The notes below the pieces were generated by a model that was given only the letters and a program-made list of their open reading frames with translations, made no database searches and was not told the origin of the DNA. Made by a program: the position numbers and the translations under genes. From Alkalihalobacterium alkalinitrilicum (GTDB taxonomy: Bacteria; Bacillota; Bacilli; Bacillales; Bacillaceae_F): a stretch of DNA of 64,000 nucleotides. The stretch is taken from contig NZ_KV917368.1 in NCBI RefSeq assembly GCF_002019605.1, positions 4,819,070-4,883,069 of the forward strand, given 5' to 3'. This document shows, one piece after another, positions 51,783-60,010 of this stretch. How positions within the stretch are numbered: the first letter of the stretch is position 1; the number at the start of each line of letters is the position of its first letter.

Positions 51783-54760
51783 GATGACGCGTCACTCCAC
51801 TCGAGTAAAGATTTTAGTTCATCCGTTGATAACTCAGAGACACTTTTTTCATCTGAAGATAATATGTCGTCTGAAAGAGACTGCTTTTTCATGAGTAGCC
51901 GATCAATTTTTTCTTCGATTGTACCTTTAGCAACTAGTTTATAAACGGTTACTTTTTCAGTTTGACCAATTCGGTACGCTCGATCAGTCGCTTGATTTTC
52001 AACGGCTGGATTCCACCACCGATCATAATGGATGACATGATTAGCAGCTGTTAAATTTAAACCAACTCCACCTGCTCTTAAGGATAAAATGAAAATAGGA
52101 GTTTTTTTGTCTTGTTTAAACGTCGTAATCAGTTCTTCCCGCTCATGTCGCGCTAATCCTCCATGTAGGAAAGGTACTTCCACATTAAACTGTTCTCTAA
52201 GGCCCAGTTGTAATAACTCTCCCATTTCTCGATATTGCGTAAAAATTAACAGTTTTTCTTCATTGTCAATAATTTGCTCGACGAGTGTAAATAGTAAATC
52301 CCATTTTTCAGAACGATGCTGGAGACGACCGCGATCTTTTAAAAATTGCGATGGGTGGTTACAAATTTGTTTAAGTCTCGTAATACTACTTAAGATGGTT
52401 GCTCTTCTTTCGATTGAATTTTTTTCATCAATGGTTGTTAGTAGCTCATTGACGACCGCCTGGTATAGTGAAGCTTGTTCAGCGGTTAAGCCGACAATAT
52501 AGGTTTGCTCGGTTTTATCTGGTAATTGAAGCTCTAATGCTTCGTCAGATTTTTTTCGTCTTAACAGGAAAGGCGATATTAATAGTTGTAATTGATGTAG
52601 CTTCTTTTCATTTGGTTGACCGCCTTCAATTGCTTTTACAAAAGCTCGTTGAAATTGTTGGAAGCTGCCTAAATACCGATCATTTAACATATCCATAATT
52701 GACCAAAGCTCTTTCAGACGATTTTCAATAGGTGTCCCTGTTAAAGCGATGCGATGGAAAGCGTTAAACATTTTAATTGCTTTTCGTTGTTTTGTTTCCA
52801 CATTTTTGATTTGCTGTGCTTCATCAAGAATGAGTCCGTTCCAAACTGTGTTCGAAAAAATGCTTTCATCACGAAAAGCGAGTGTATAAGAAGTAATAAC
52901 AATATCATAGTCCGTTTGATTACCTTCTTGTTCGGTTAAGCGCTCAACACCATGGTGGATAAATATTGAAAGGCCAGGAGCGAACCGGTGCAATTCTTCT
53001 TCCCAATTTCCGATGAGTGATGTAGGACAAATAATGAGAAATGGTGCTGTTTGATCTTTTACTTGGTTTTCAATAACTTCTAACATGTAGGCAATTGTTT
53101 GAATAGATTTTCCTAACCCCATATCATCAGCTAAACAAGCTCCGAATCCAACTTTACGCATATGTAACAACCATGACATCCCTTCCACTTGATAAGGTCT
53201 AAGCTCTCCTTTTAATGAAGAGGGTGGTGTAATGGTAGGTACTTTTTTATTAAGCGTAGCATCAACGGCACTTGAAAGTTTATCGTCCCATTGGATTGAT
53301 ATATCGAACCCATCATTTTCTTCTGCATCGGCTATCAGGTACGTTTTCCATGTGTCGAGAAGCGATGGTTGATTATCTTTTTGTCGGTTTAAATATTGAT
53401 TTAAATGCTTTGCTTCAATCGGGTCCCAATATAACCATTTCCCATTCCATTTAATAAAGGGTGTTTTCATTTCAACTAGCTTTTTAAATTGTTCTTCGCT
53501 TAACTTTTCACCATCAAGGACAATTTCATAATTAAATTCGCTAATGTTTTGCCAATTGAACGTCGATTCGCTTTCGCTCGTAAATTCACTAGGCTTATCA
53601 GCAACTTGAATAGTAGTTTGAAAATGATTGGGCCGTTTTTTTAGCCAATTTGGAACAACAACACCTATTCCTAAACGTCGTAGTTGATCGTATTGCTCAG
53701 TAAGCAGTTCGTAAACGACTTCTTTTGATACCAGTGAAGTAGGGTGTGTTATCGATAACGCAGAAAGTTCAGGAATGATTTGAATAATTTCTGCTATATC
53801 TTCTTTTAAACGAGTAATCGGGTTCGTTCTCCACGGGTGATGTCCGCTATGTAGTTCTTCAAGTGCAACGATCAAAGAAGGATCTTTACGATCTTGTAGG
53901 AAAAGTAAAATTTTCCAACTCTCTTCATCTTGTGCAGGTTCTTCAATAGCGATTGTCGTCTGAAAAGGTACGGTTGGGATCGCTCCAAGTTCTTCGAGAA
54001 ATGTTTTGTCATTTGTTTCTTGGTTATCGACATCATTTAATAAATATTGTTTTGATACATGAAGTTCAGTAAATGCTTTTTGAACATATGGATTTTCTGC
54101 AATCAAGTAACGAATAAAGTGACTACAAATTTCATTTGTTATTTCTTTGTAGGAATAATTCTCACGTTGTTTATCAAGAAGATGAGCATGAACTCCCGAT
54201 TCCATTAAAGAAAACGAAACAGTCGGTAAGGCATCCTCCCAGTCATCCCAATTCCATTTCGCAATTTCCCATGCTCCGGAAGGTGTTAACAAAAGATTAC
54301 CGTTGATAATTTCAGATTGAATGTTTGTAAAAGTCGTCAACCAAAAGGTAAAGTCATACGCTAATGTTATTTTAGGTCGTTGTTCCCATGTTTTCATGCT
54401 TTCCACAGCTTTAGGTAAGTCTTTTTTGTGAATGATAATGCCTTCTAGCGGGAACACAAATTCAGTCGATGTGGTCGTTGCTTGATAGACGAGAGTATCG
54501 CCTACTTCGCTATAAAACATTCGATCTTCTACAGGAGCGATTAAGGAAGCTTTTTTTGTAGGAATGAATGTTCCATAAAATGAAGCCGCGTCATCTTGAA
54601 AAAGAGTTAACTTTAATTCAAAAGGTGAATAAAGAAATGGGTATTGAAAGTTTAAATAATCTTTATACTTCTTATGTTGTTTTTGTTCACCCCATATAAA
54701 AAAGTAGTCTCCTAACCAGCCACCATGAATGAGGACGTTGTTTGGATTATAATTACTCAT
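51779..54760 (-). CDS. SNF2-family DEAD-like helicase (YwqA type)
   Basis: Swi2/Snf2 ATPase, 993 aa. The N-terminal 480 residues contain the SNF2-associated bacterial region; the motor has Walker A DDMGLGKSIQT (near residue 545), the DEAQ box LILDEAQQIKN, LTGTPIENRLKELWSIMD, and in the second RecA lobe LSLRAGGVGLNLTAANHVIHYDRWWNPAVE and DRAYRIGQ. It corresponds to the RapA/YwqA group that remodels nucleic acid-protein complexes using ATP. The ATG at 54760 follows GGAGAT and overlaps the end of the upstream gene by 8 nt. Confidence 0.93.
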   Translation of the reverse strand: MSNYNPNNVLIHGGWLGDYFFIWGEQKQHKKYKDYLNFQYPFLYSPFELKLTLFQDDAASFYGTFIPTKKASLIAPVEDRMFYSEVGDTLVYQATTTSTEFVFPLEGIIIHKKDLPKAVESMKTWEQRPKITLAYDFTFWLTTFTNIQSEIINGNLLLTPSGAWEIAKWNWDDWEDALPTVSFSLMESGVHAHLLDKQRENYSYKEITNEICSHFIRYLIAENPYVQKAFTELHVSKQYLLNDVDNQETNDKTFLEELGAIPTVPFQTTIAIEEPAQDEESWKILLFLQDRKDPSLIVALEELHSGHHPWRTNPITRLKEDIAEIIQIIPELSALSITHPTSLVSKEVVYELLTEQYDQLRRLGIGVVVPNWLKKRPNHFQTTIQVADKPSEFTSESESTFNWQNISEFNYEIVLDGEKLSEEQFKKLVEMKTPFIKWNGKWLYWDPIEAKHLNQYLNRQKDNQPSLLDTWKTYLIADAEENDGFDISIQWDDKLSSAVDATLNKKVPTITPPSSLKGELRPYQVEGMSWLLHMRKVGFGACLADDMGLGKSIQTIAYMLEVIENQVKDQTAPFLIICPTSLIGNWEEELHRFAPGLSIFIHHGVERLTEQEGNQTDYDIVITSYTLAFRDESIFSNTVWNGLILDEAQQIKNVETKQRKAIKMFNAFHRIALTGTPIENRLKELWSIMDMLNDRYLGSFQQFQRAFVKAIEGGQPNEKKLHQLQLLISPFLLRRKKSDEALELQLPDKTEQTYIVGLTAEQASLYQAVVNELLTTIDEKNSIERRATILSSITRLKQICNHPSQFLKDRGRLQHRSEKWDLLFTLVEQIIDNEEKLLIFTQYREMGELLQLGLREQFNVEVPFLHGGLARHEREELITTFKQDKKTPIFILSLRAGGVGLNLTAANHVIHYDRWWNPAVENQATDRAYRIGQTEKVTVYKLVAKGTIEEKIDRLLMKKQSLSDDILSSDEKSVSELSTDELKSLLEWSDASS

Positions 54761-56021
54761 CAATCGTTTTCATCTCCTGAATTAATGCACGGTAAGTTTT
54801 ATAGGTTTGCTTAAAAATAGCAGTATATTCATGAAATCGCTCAGTTTGGTTGAGCGTTTCATATAATCGTTTCAATTTTTTCATATATTGAACAGCGTCT
54901 GAATAATGTGACCGGGTTTTTTTCTCCACTAAGCGAACGATAAATTGATGGTAGATCGGTATTGTTCTTTCAGGGAGGTGCTTTTCTAGCTTTTCTAACA
55001 ATTGCTGCTTTTCTACACTTAGTTGAAAGGGATTGTGCTCTTGGTTTAAAAAGTAATAAATAGCCTCATCCCATTTCTTTTCGTATAAAATAATTTCAAT
55101 AAAGAGCTTTTGAATTGTTGGATAAGATAGTTGATTATTGAAACTCTCTTTAACTTTTTCAAAAAGTAATTCTCTTTCATTGTTTTCTACGGAACTAGAT
55201 AACTCCATATAAGATTGAAGTGTAGGATAATTGATCCATTTTGTTAACCGGTCCGTAAAGTGAAATGAGCTTTTGTTATGTTTTATTAATTTAGTGTAGA
55301 AAGGCTGAAGATTGCCAATCGAATGATTCCAACTCGCTGTAAAAAGTTCGAACCACCTTTGCATCGTATCCCATTCACGACGGGTGTTTAACAACGAAAA
55401 ATGGTGATACAAATCGTTTGCAGTTAATCTTTGTTTATAAAGTTTTAAATAAGTAAGAGACCCGACACCGTCCTGACAAATTAGGGCTAATAAGCTTGTT
55501 ATAATGGTAAGCTGAAACGGGCCATTCTGTTCTTGGTGCATCTTTTGAAAATATTGATAATAAGGTTTAACCCATGGCTCATGCTCATTTTTGACCAACC
55601 ATTTAGGGAGGAGGTTATACCATACGGTTTCTCCTAAATCCAAATATCGAATAAACAAAAGAACAAGTACTTCTGTAATGGCTTGCTTTTCTTCCATTTT
55701 TAAATTAGAAAAATGATTATCTAATAACCCAATAATTCTGTCACCGAGAATGGTTAAGAAAAGGTGAAACCTTCGTTCAAAAGAAGTGTAAGTCGTAAAT
55801 TTCACACTAAGTGATAATAGACCGTTCATGATCATGAACGCTTGGTCAACAATTGACAATGGATCTAACTGTTTATGGAGTTTATCCATAGTTTCTTCTA
55901 CAAGTTCTGAAATTTGAACATCCTTTAAATAAGTAGAAGACGTTATTTTTTTATACAGCTCAAGAATATGTCCTTCAAGGTCGTTTATTTCATCATGGTC
56001 GTATTGTTTTAAGTTCAGCAT
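54753..56021 (-). CDS. Hypothetical protein upstream of and coupled to the SNF2 helicase
   Basis: A 422-residue, mostly helical soluble protein with many aromatic and Leu residues and hardly any Cys. It takes the place that ywqB, a SWIM zinc-finger protein, has beside ywqA in B. subtilis, but the CxC...CxH zinc motif of SWIM proteins is not present. It is therefore either the C-terminal helical part of such a protein or an unrelated partner. ATG at 56021 (AAAGGAT about 12 nt upstream); a TTG at 56033 touches that site. It overlaps the helicase start by 8 nt, so the pair is made together. Confidence 0.72.
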   Translation of the reverse strand: MLNLKQYDHDEINDLEGHILELYKKITSSTYLKDVQISELVEETMDKLHKQLDPLSIVDQAFMIMNGLLSLSVKFTTYTSFERRFHLFLTILGDRIIGLLDNHFSNLKMEEKQAITEVLVLLFIRYLDLGETVWYNLLPKWLVKNEHEPWVKPYYQYFQKMHQEQNGPFQLTIITSLLALICQDGVGSLTYLKLYKQRLTANDLYHHFSLLNTRREWDTMQRWFELFTASWNHSIGNLQPFYTKLIKHNKSSFHFTDRLTKWINYPTLQSYMELSSSVENNERELLFEKVKESFNNQLSYPTIQKLFIEIILYEKKWDEAIYYFLNQEHNPFQLSVEKQQLLEKLEKHLPERTIPIYHQFIVRLVEKKTRSHYSDAVQYMKKLKRLYETLNQTERFHEYTAIFKQTYKTYRALIQEMKTIDE

Positions 56022-56199
56022 TACTACTATCAATCCTTTACTTCAACTATTTCATAGGATGGTCAAAATCGCTTTATTATACAATAGTAACAAAAAAGCT
56101 TGTAAGATACCTAAAATTTAAGGAGGAAATACGAAAAGCATAAAGAATGAAAGAGATATAAATAATCTTTAGACGAATAGAAAAAGGAGTGGGTATGAA

Positions 56200-56502
56200 A
56201 TGAGTATTCGTAGTAAACTGCATATTGAACAATTACTACAGTCGTTTAGTAAATGGTCCGAATATGATGCTGTTCACTTAAAATATTATTTTATCTTCGA
56301 TGATAAGGAGCGCGGTGGAATTATTACATTAATGAACAAAGATGGTCGGTGGTCTATTCATGGAAAGGGCGAAAGTTATTGTGATCATGAGGAAACTTTA
56401 CTACAAATAGACGACGTAAAAAAGCTAATATGGAATCATCGTGCAGCGGTAAACCGAGCAATCAAAGCAATACATGGGGACAAACAATTAATTGTAAGCT
56501 GA
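56200..56502 (+). CDS. Hypothetical protein (100 aa)
   Basis: A 100-residue soluble protein with several aromatic residues (KWSEYDAVHLKYYFIFDD) and one Cys; no recognised domain. AAGGAG lies about 11 nt before the ATG. It is divergent from the helicase operon, and its transcript would continue through repeat copy 4 to the terminator at 56649-56695. Real-gene support: length, ribosome binding site and codon use like its neighbours. Confidence 0.6.
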   Translation: MSIRSKLHIEQLLQSFSKWSEYDAVHLKYYFIFDDKERGGIITLMNKDGRWSIHGKGESYCDHEETLLQIDDVKKLIWNHRAAVNRAIKAIHGDKQLIVS

Positions 56503-56529
56503 ACTACTGTTCATTCAATTCGATAAAAA

Positions 56530-56638
56530 AGCGAACTCGTTCCAGCAAGCTGGACCATCGGGGAATCAGATGGATTCTCGATCCCACCTGATTAGACATC
56601 CCACCTACGTTAAGAGGGGGGACCTTTACCCTAAAAGA
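56530..56638 (+). repeat. Structured repeat family 1, copy 4
   Basis: AGCGAACTCGTTCCAGCAAG... through CTTTACCCTAAAAGA, matching copies 2 and 3 over its full length 50 kb away. First stem CCAGC/GCTGG (56542-56552); the last stem is partly lost (CCCACC with AGGGGGG). It lies between the 100-aa gene and its terminator. Confidence 0.75.
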
Positions 56639-56647
56639 CGAAACAAT

Positions 56648-56695
56648 AAAAAAAAGGTAGAAGGATATGGCAGGTTATTCCTTCTATCTTTTTTT
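56648..56695 (+). terminator. Terminator of the 100-aa gene/repeat transcript
   Basis: AAAAAAGGTAGAAGGA (ending 56665) pairs with TCCTTCTATCTTTTTT (56679-56694), 16 bp with one G-U pair, and ends in seven T residues. The A and T runs make it work in both directions. Confidence 0.85.
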
Positions 56696-56774
56696 GGCAC
56701 TTATACAACCTTCATTCTAAGTTATGAAAACAATTCATTTTCTCAGTTTTATATTAAATTAGGAGGAAAATAAA

Positions 56775-57857
56775 ATGTGGTATGAGACAAAGTTAACCAA
56801 ATTACTAAAAATAAAACGACCAATTATTCAAGCGGGGATGGCAGGAGGACCGACAACGCCTGAGTTAATCGCAACGGTTTCAAATTGTGGGGGTCTAGGA
56901 ACATTAGGGGCAGGCTATATGGGGCCTGAAGAAATAAAAGGAGCGATCCAAAGAATTAAACAATTAACGGATCAACCGTATGCCGTAAATTTATTTATTC
57001 CAGAGACTACGACGATAGAAGAAAGTAAAATTATAAAAATGACGGATACTTTAAAAGGATTTTATGAAAAGCTTGGGATAGAACAGCTATCGTTACAAGA
57101 TGAATGGGGACCTAACTTTGAAAAACAAATCGAAGTGATTATTGAAGAAAGTGTGCCTGTTTTTTCATTTACATTTGGAATACTCGAAACAGAATGGATA
57201 AATAGGTTGAGGGCTAATGGAACAATTGTAATTGGCACAGCAACAACAGTTGAAGAAGCTTTGCAACTTGAAAAAATGAATGTCGATGCGATTGTAGCGC
57301 AAGGAAGTGAAGCAGGTGGACATCGTGGGACTTTTTCAGGTGCTGCTGAAGATGCGATGATTGGGACGATGGCGCTCGTTCCACAAATGGTTGATGCTGT
57401 ACATATTCCAGTGATAGCTGCAGGTGGAATTATGGACGGAAGAGGCTTAATTGCAAGTATTTCACTTGGTGCAAGTGCTGTTCAAATGGGAACGGCTTTC
57501 TTACCGACGCTTGAGAGTGGAGCCAATCCGCTTTATAAAAAAGCAATAATTCAAGCAACGGAAGCAGCGACAACCGTAACGACCAAATTTTCAGGAAAAG
57601 CTGCAAGAGGACTTAAAAATGAATTTATTGATCGTTTAAAGGATGTACCTGTTAGTGAAGTTCCAATTTATCCAGTGCAAAATGCATTAACTCAACCCTT
57701 ACGTAAAGAAGCAGCGAAGCAAGAAAAGTCAGAATGGATGTCGATGTGGGCAGGACAAGGATTGCGTCTAACTGAAGGTATCGGGGCTAAACAAATCATT
57801 GATCGGATAATGGAAGAAGCGAATGCCACATTACTTCGTTTAACCAAAAAGGGCTGA
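56775..57857 (+). CDS. Nitronate monooxygenase (2-nitropropane dioxygenase family)
   Basis: FMN-dependent TIM-barrel enzyme, 360 aa. RPIIQAGMAGGPTTPELIATVSNCGGLGTLGAGYM opens the barrel; AQGSEAGGHRG carries the conserved His; IAAGGIMDGRGLIASISLGASAVQMGTAFL binds the FMN phosphate. It oxidises alkyl nitronates such as propionate-3-nitronate, a natural toxin that inhibits succinate metabolism, so it may defend an organic-acid-based metabolism. The related enoyl-ACP reductase FabK has a similar fold, but the GSEAGGHRG loop and the absence of fab neighbours favour NMO. AGGAGGAAAATAAA precedes ATG. Confidence 0.88.
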   Translation: MWYETKLTKLLKIKRPIIQAGMAGGPTTPELIATVSNCGGLGTLGAGYMGPEEIKGAIQRIKQLTDQPYAVNLFIPETTTIEESKIIKMTDTLKGFYEKLGIEQLSLQDEWGPNFEKQIEVIIEESVPVFSFTFGILETEWINRLRANGTIVIGTATTVEEALQLEKMNVDAIVAQGSEAGGHRGTFSGAAEDAMIGTMALVPQMVDAVHIPVIAAGGIMDGRGLIASISLGASAVQMGTAFLPTLESGANPLYKKAIIQATEAATTVTTKFSGKAARGLKNEFIDRLKDVPVSEVPIYPVQNALTQPLRKEAAKQEKSEWMSMWAGQGLRLTEGIGAKQIIDRIMEEANATLLRLTKKG

Positions 57858-57889
57858 CAAATAAATTCATCAACCTAGAGGGTAAGCGC

Positions 57890-58108
57890 TATTCTTTTAT
57901 CCCGCAACAACTGACAGTGATACCCCCGCTTCAAGACTTCGAGGAATTAAAGAAGGATAAGTGGGGGATAAACTGCCAGTAAGTGCTTAATGAACACAGA
58001 CGTTGCCACGTCCTGTGGCAACGTCTGTGTGACCCACATCGTGTGGGCCGCAACTAACCATCAGTGGGGGAAGAGGAAAACCTCTCACTGATGGAAGTTT
58101 CACTTTAT
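57890..58108 (+). repeat. Repeat family 2, copy C with extended 5' structure
   Basis: A gene-free 247-nt stretch between convergent genes, made almost wholly of hairpins: CCCCCGCTT/AAGTGGGGG (57923-57931 with 57957-57966), a perfect 16-bp stem ACACAGACGTTGCCAC (57994-58009) with 58015-58030, CCCACATCGTGTGGG (58033-58047) and CATCAGTG/CACTGATG (58060-58094), ending GGAAGTTTCACTTTA. The last two hairpins recur in copies A and B. The layout resembles the 3' end (guide-RNA scaffold region) of IS200/IS605-TnpB elements, but no tnpB is present. Confidence 0.65.
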
Positions 58109-58410
58109 AAAAAAAAGGAAATGATTGATAAAATTCCAATACTACTGAGGACTACAACAATCAAACTTGCACCGAAATAGGCAATAATGGCAGCTGTAAT
58201 TCCGCCAATAATCCCAAACATGACGTTCTCATGTACGGTTAAGATGCCAGGGAAGATTAATGCACCAAGAGCTGCATACGGTACATTTCTTAAAATGGCT
58301 TGCATTTTTGGTGGAATTTTTTTAGCGTCCCAAAATACAAGCGGTAACATTCTAGGGATGTAAGTTACAATTGCCATTCCAGCAATAATGAGGAGAATGC
58401 TCGTATCCAT
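58105..58410 (-). CDS. azlD: AzlD family branched-chain amino acid exporter small subunit
   Basis: Small membrane protein, 101 aa, four hydrophobic helices. MAIVTYIPRMLPLVFW and ILRNVPYAALGALIFPGIL match AzlD. It pairs with AzlC, encoded immediately upstream (14-nt gap), as the two-component exporter of branched-chain amino acids. GGAGTGTAAAAC precedes ATG. Confidence 0.9.
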   Translation of the reverse strand: MDTSILLIIAGMAIVTYIPRMLPLVFWDAKKIPPKMQAILRNVPYAALGALIFPGILTVHENVMFGIIGGITAAIIAYFGASLIVVVLSSIGILSIISFFL

Positions 58411-58424
58411 TATGTTTTACACTC

Positions 58425-59126
58425 CTATGCAGTTTTTTTGTCAATGAGTTCAATGACGATACAAGAGGTTAATGTCGCACAAATGATCGCCCATCCACTT
58501 GGAATAAATTGAGATAGTATCATATTTAGTACAGCGGCAAACACAGCTAATGATACTACTTTTCGATGTTTTTTCAATGAAGGCATAAGCAAGGCGATAA
58601 ACATGGCATATAAAGCAATGGCCATACTTTGTTGTAATGTTTCGGGGAGGATTGAACCTGCTAGAAACCCTAACCCTGAATTGATAACCCAGCTGCCGTA
58701 AGCCATAGAAGCAACACCTACGATAAAGCCTGTCTTAATCGTACCTTCCTGTGTTGATGTTACTGCGAATACTTCATCGGTGATTCCGAATGAATAAAGA
58801 GCCTTCTTTATCGGATGCTCGTCTTCTACTTTTTCACTAACAGCAGCACTCATAAGTAAATGACGAATGTTGACAATAAAAGTAGTAAAAATAATTTCAA
58901 AAGCACCCGTACCGATTGCAAGTAAATTGAGTGCCATATATTGAGATGCACCAGCAAAAACAAACATGCTCATCGCGACCGTCTCGACAAAGCCTAATCC
59001 TGTAGCTTTCGCTAAAAGGCCAAAGGTAATCGCTGCAGGTGTATAACCGATCGCAATACCGACACCAACCATCACCCCTTTTGTGAAAGGTTGATTCGCA
59101 CGGTTAGCGCTCGTTAAAGTTGCCAT
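58425..59126 (-). CDS. azlC: AzlC family branched-chain amino acid exporter large subunit
   Basis: Membrane protein, 233 aa, about seven helices, with GVGIAIGYTPAAITFGLLAKATGLGFVETVAMSMFVFAGASQYMALNLL, the AzlC signature, and VNIRHLLMSAAV. It forms the branched-chain amino acid (and azaleucine) exporter with AzlD. GAGGGAATAGA precedes ATG. Divergent from an XRE-cupin regulator across a 91-nt region with a large dyad, so that regulator is the probable controller. Confidence 0.92.
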   Translation of the reverse strand: MATLTSANRANQPFTKGVMVGVGIAIGYTPAAITFGLLAKATGLGFVETVAMSMFVFAGASQYMALNLLAIGTGAFEIIFTTFIVNIRHLLMSAAVSEKVEDEHPIKKALYSFGITDEVFAVTSTQEGTIKTGFIVGVASMAYGSWVINSGLGFLAGSILPETLQQSMAIALYAMFIALLMPSLKKHRKVVSLAVFAAVLNMILSQFIPSGWAIICATLTSCIVIELIDKKTA

Positions 59127-59156
59127 TCTATTCCCTCGCTTCTAGAATAATAGATT

Positions 59157-59194
59157 GTATGTTATGATATACTGAATTGTAAATCATAATATAC
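59157..59194. promoter_or_regulatory. Operator dyad between azlC and the XRE-cupin gene
   Basis: GTATGTTATGATATAC (59157-59172) and GTAAATCATAATATAC (59179-59194) are inverted repeats matching at 14 of 16 positions around TGAATT. The dyad overlaps the predicted azlC promoter on the minus strand (TTTACA, 18-nt spacer, TACAAT) and the likely -10 of the plus-strand gene, so one bound dimer pair could repress both. Confidence 0.65.
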
Positions 59195-59217
59195 ATGTTT
59201 TCAAGGAGAATTCTTCT

Positions 59218-59778
59218 ATGAGTAAATTGAATTTAAATGAAATTATTGGTAAGAGACTTAAACAAATTCGTGCAGAACGAGGACTAAGTTTAGATAAGTT
59301 AGCTCAAATAACCGAAGTTAGTAAACCAATGCTTGGACAAATTGAACGAGGGGAATCAAATCCAACGGTCAGTACATTATGGAAAATTGCTAACGGTTTG
59401 AAAGTCCCTTTTACCACATTTATTGAAGAAGAAACCCCTTTTATTCAAATTGTAAGTCGTCAAGAAGTTGAACCGCTGATCGAAGAAAAAGGCGTAGTTC
59501 AAGTTTATCCGTTGTTTCCGAAAGAATACCAAAAGCCATTTGAAATCTTTTCTCTCATTCTTCAACCTGGATGTCACCATGAGTCGGATCCTCATGCGTA
59601 TGGTGTCGAAGAATATATATTAGTTGAAAAAGGAAAAATGGAAATTGGAGTGGTTGAAGAAAAATTTTCCATTTGTACTGGGGAAGGGATCCGTTTTTCA
59701 GCTCACTACAAGCATCGTTACATTAATAAAGGTGTAGAAGATGCCATTGCAACGATGATAATTTTTTACGCAATCTAA
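59218..59778 (+). CDS. XRE-family regulator with cupin sensor domain
   Basis: Transcription factor, 186 aa. An XRE helix-turn-helix (residues 10-65, IGKRLKQIRAERGLSLDKLAQITEVSKPMLGQIERGESNPTVSTLWKIANGL) is followed by a cupin-2 domain (about 105-180, HHESDPHAYGVEEYILVEKGKMEIGV). Cupin-fused XRE proteins sense small metabolites and commonly control adjacent transport genes. It lies divergently from azlCD with a shared dyad. AAGGAGAATTCTTCT precedes ATG. Confidence 0.9.
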   Translation: MSKLNLNEIIGKRLKQIRAERGLSLDKLAQITEVSKPMLGQIERGESNPTVSTLWKIANGLKVPFTTFIEEETPFIQIVSRQEVEPLIEEKGVVQVYPLFPKEYQKPFEIFSLILQPGCHHESDPHAYGVEEYILVEKGKMEIGVVEEKFSICTGEGIRFSAHYKHRYINKGVEDAIATMIIFYAI

Positions 59779-59799
59779 TAAATAAATAAATAAATGAAG

Positions 59800-59916
59800 A
59801 TGACTTATCCGTTTTCAGCACTTCATTTTAGGGGGAATTACAGAAGTTGTTCAGGTGAAAACAACTATTCTTTTCTCTTGAATGATGATGTGAGCATAGG
59901 CTAAGTCATTTTTTTT
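59800..59916 (+). terminator. Structured terminator/attenuator-like region before the RND gene
   Basis: ATGACTTA (59800-59807) pairs with TAAGTCAT (59902-59909), followed by a T run to 59916. The enclosed 94 nt can form AGTTGTT/AACAACT (59845-59851 with 59860-59866) or GTTTTCA/TGAAAAC (59811-59817 with 59856-59862); these two exclude each other. It could simply end the XRE-cupin transcript. Before it lies a short TAAA tandem run at 59779-59794. Confidence 0.5.
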
Positions 59917-59936
59917 GTTTTCTTAAGTAAAAATAG

Positions 59937-59965
59937 TTGTAATATAATTATACATATCGTATAAC
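59937..59965 (+). promoter_or_regulatory. Promoter and candidate operator of the RND pump gene
   Basis: TTGTAA (59937-59942), a 17-nt spacer and TATAAC (59960-59965), about 45 nt before the start codon. TTATAC (59949-59954) and GTATAA (59959-59964) form a small dyad over the -10, a possible repressor site. Confidence 0.55.
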
Positions 59966-60010
59966 AAATGTATAGGTTTTGTTGTTTGTTTTGAGAGGGG
60001 CGAAAAAGCG

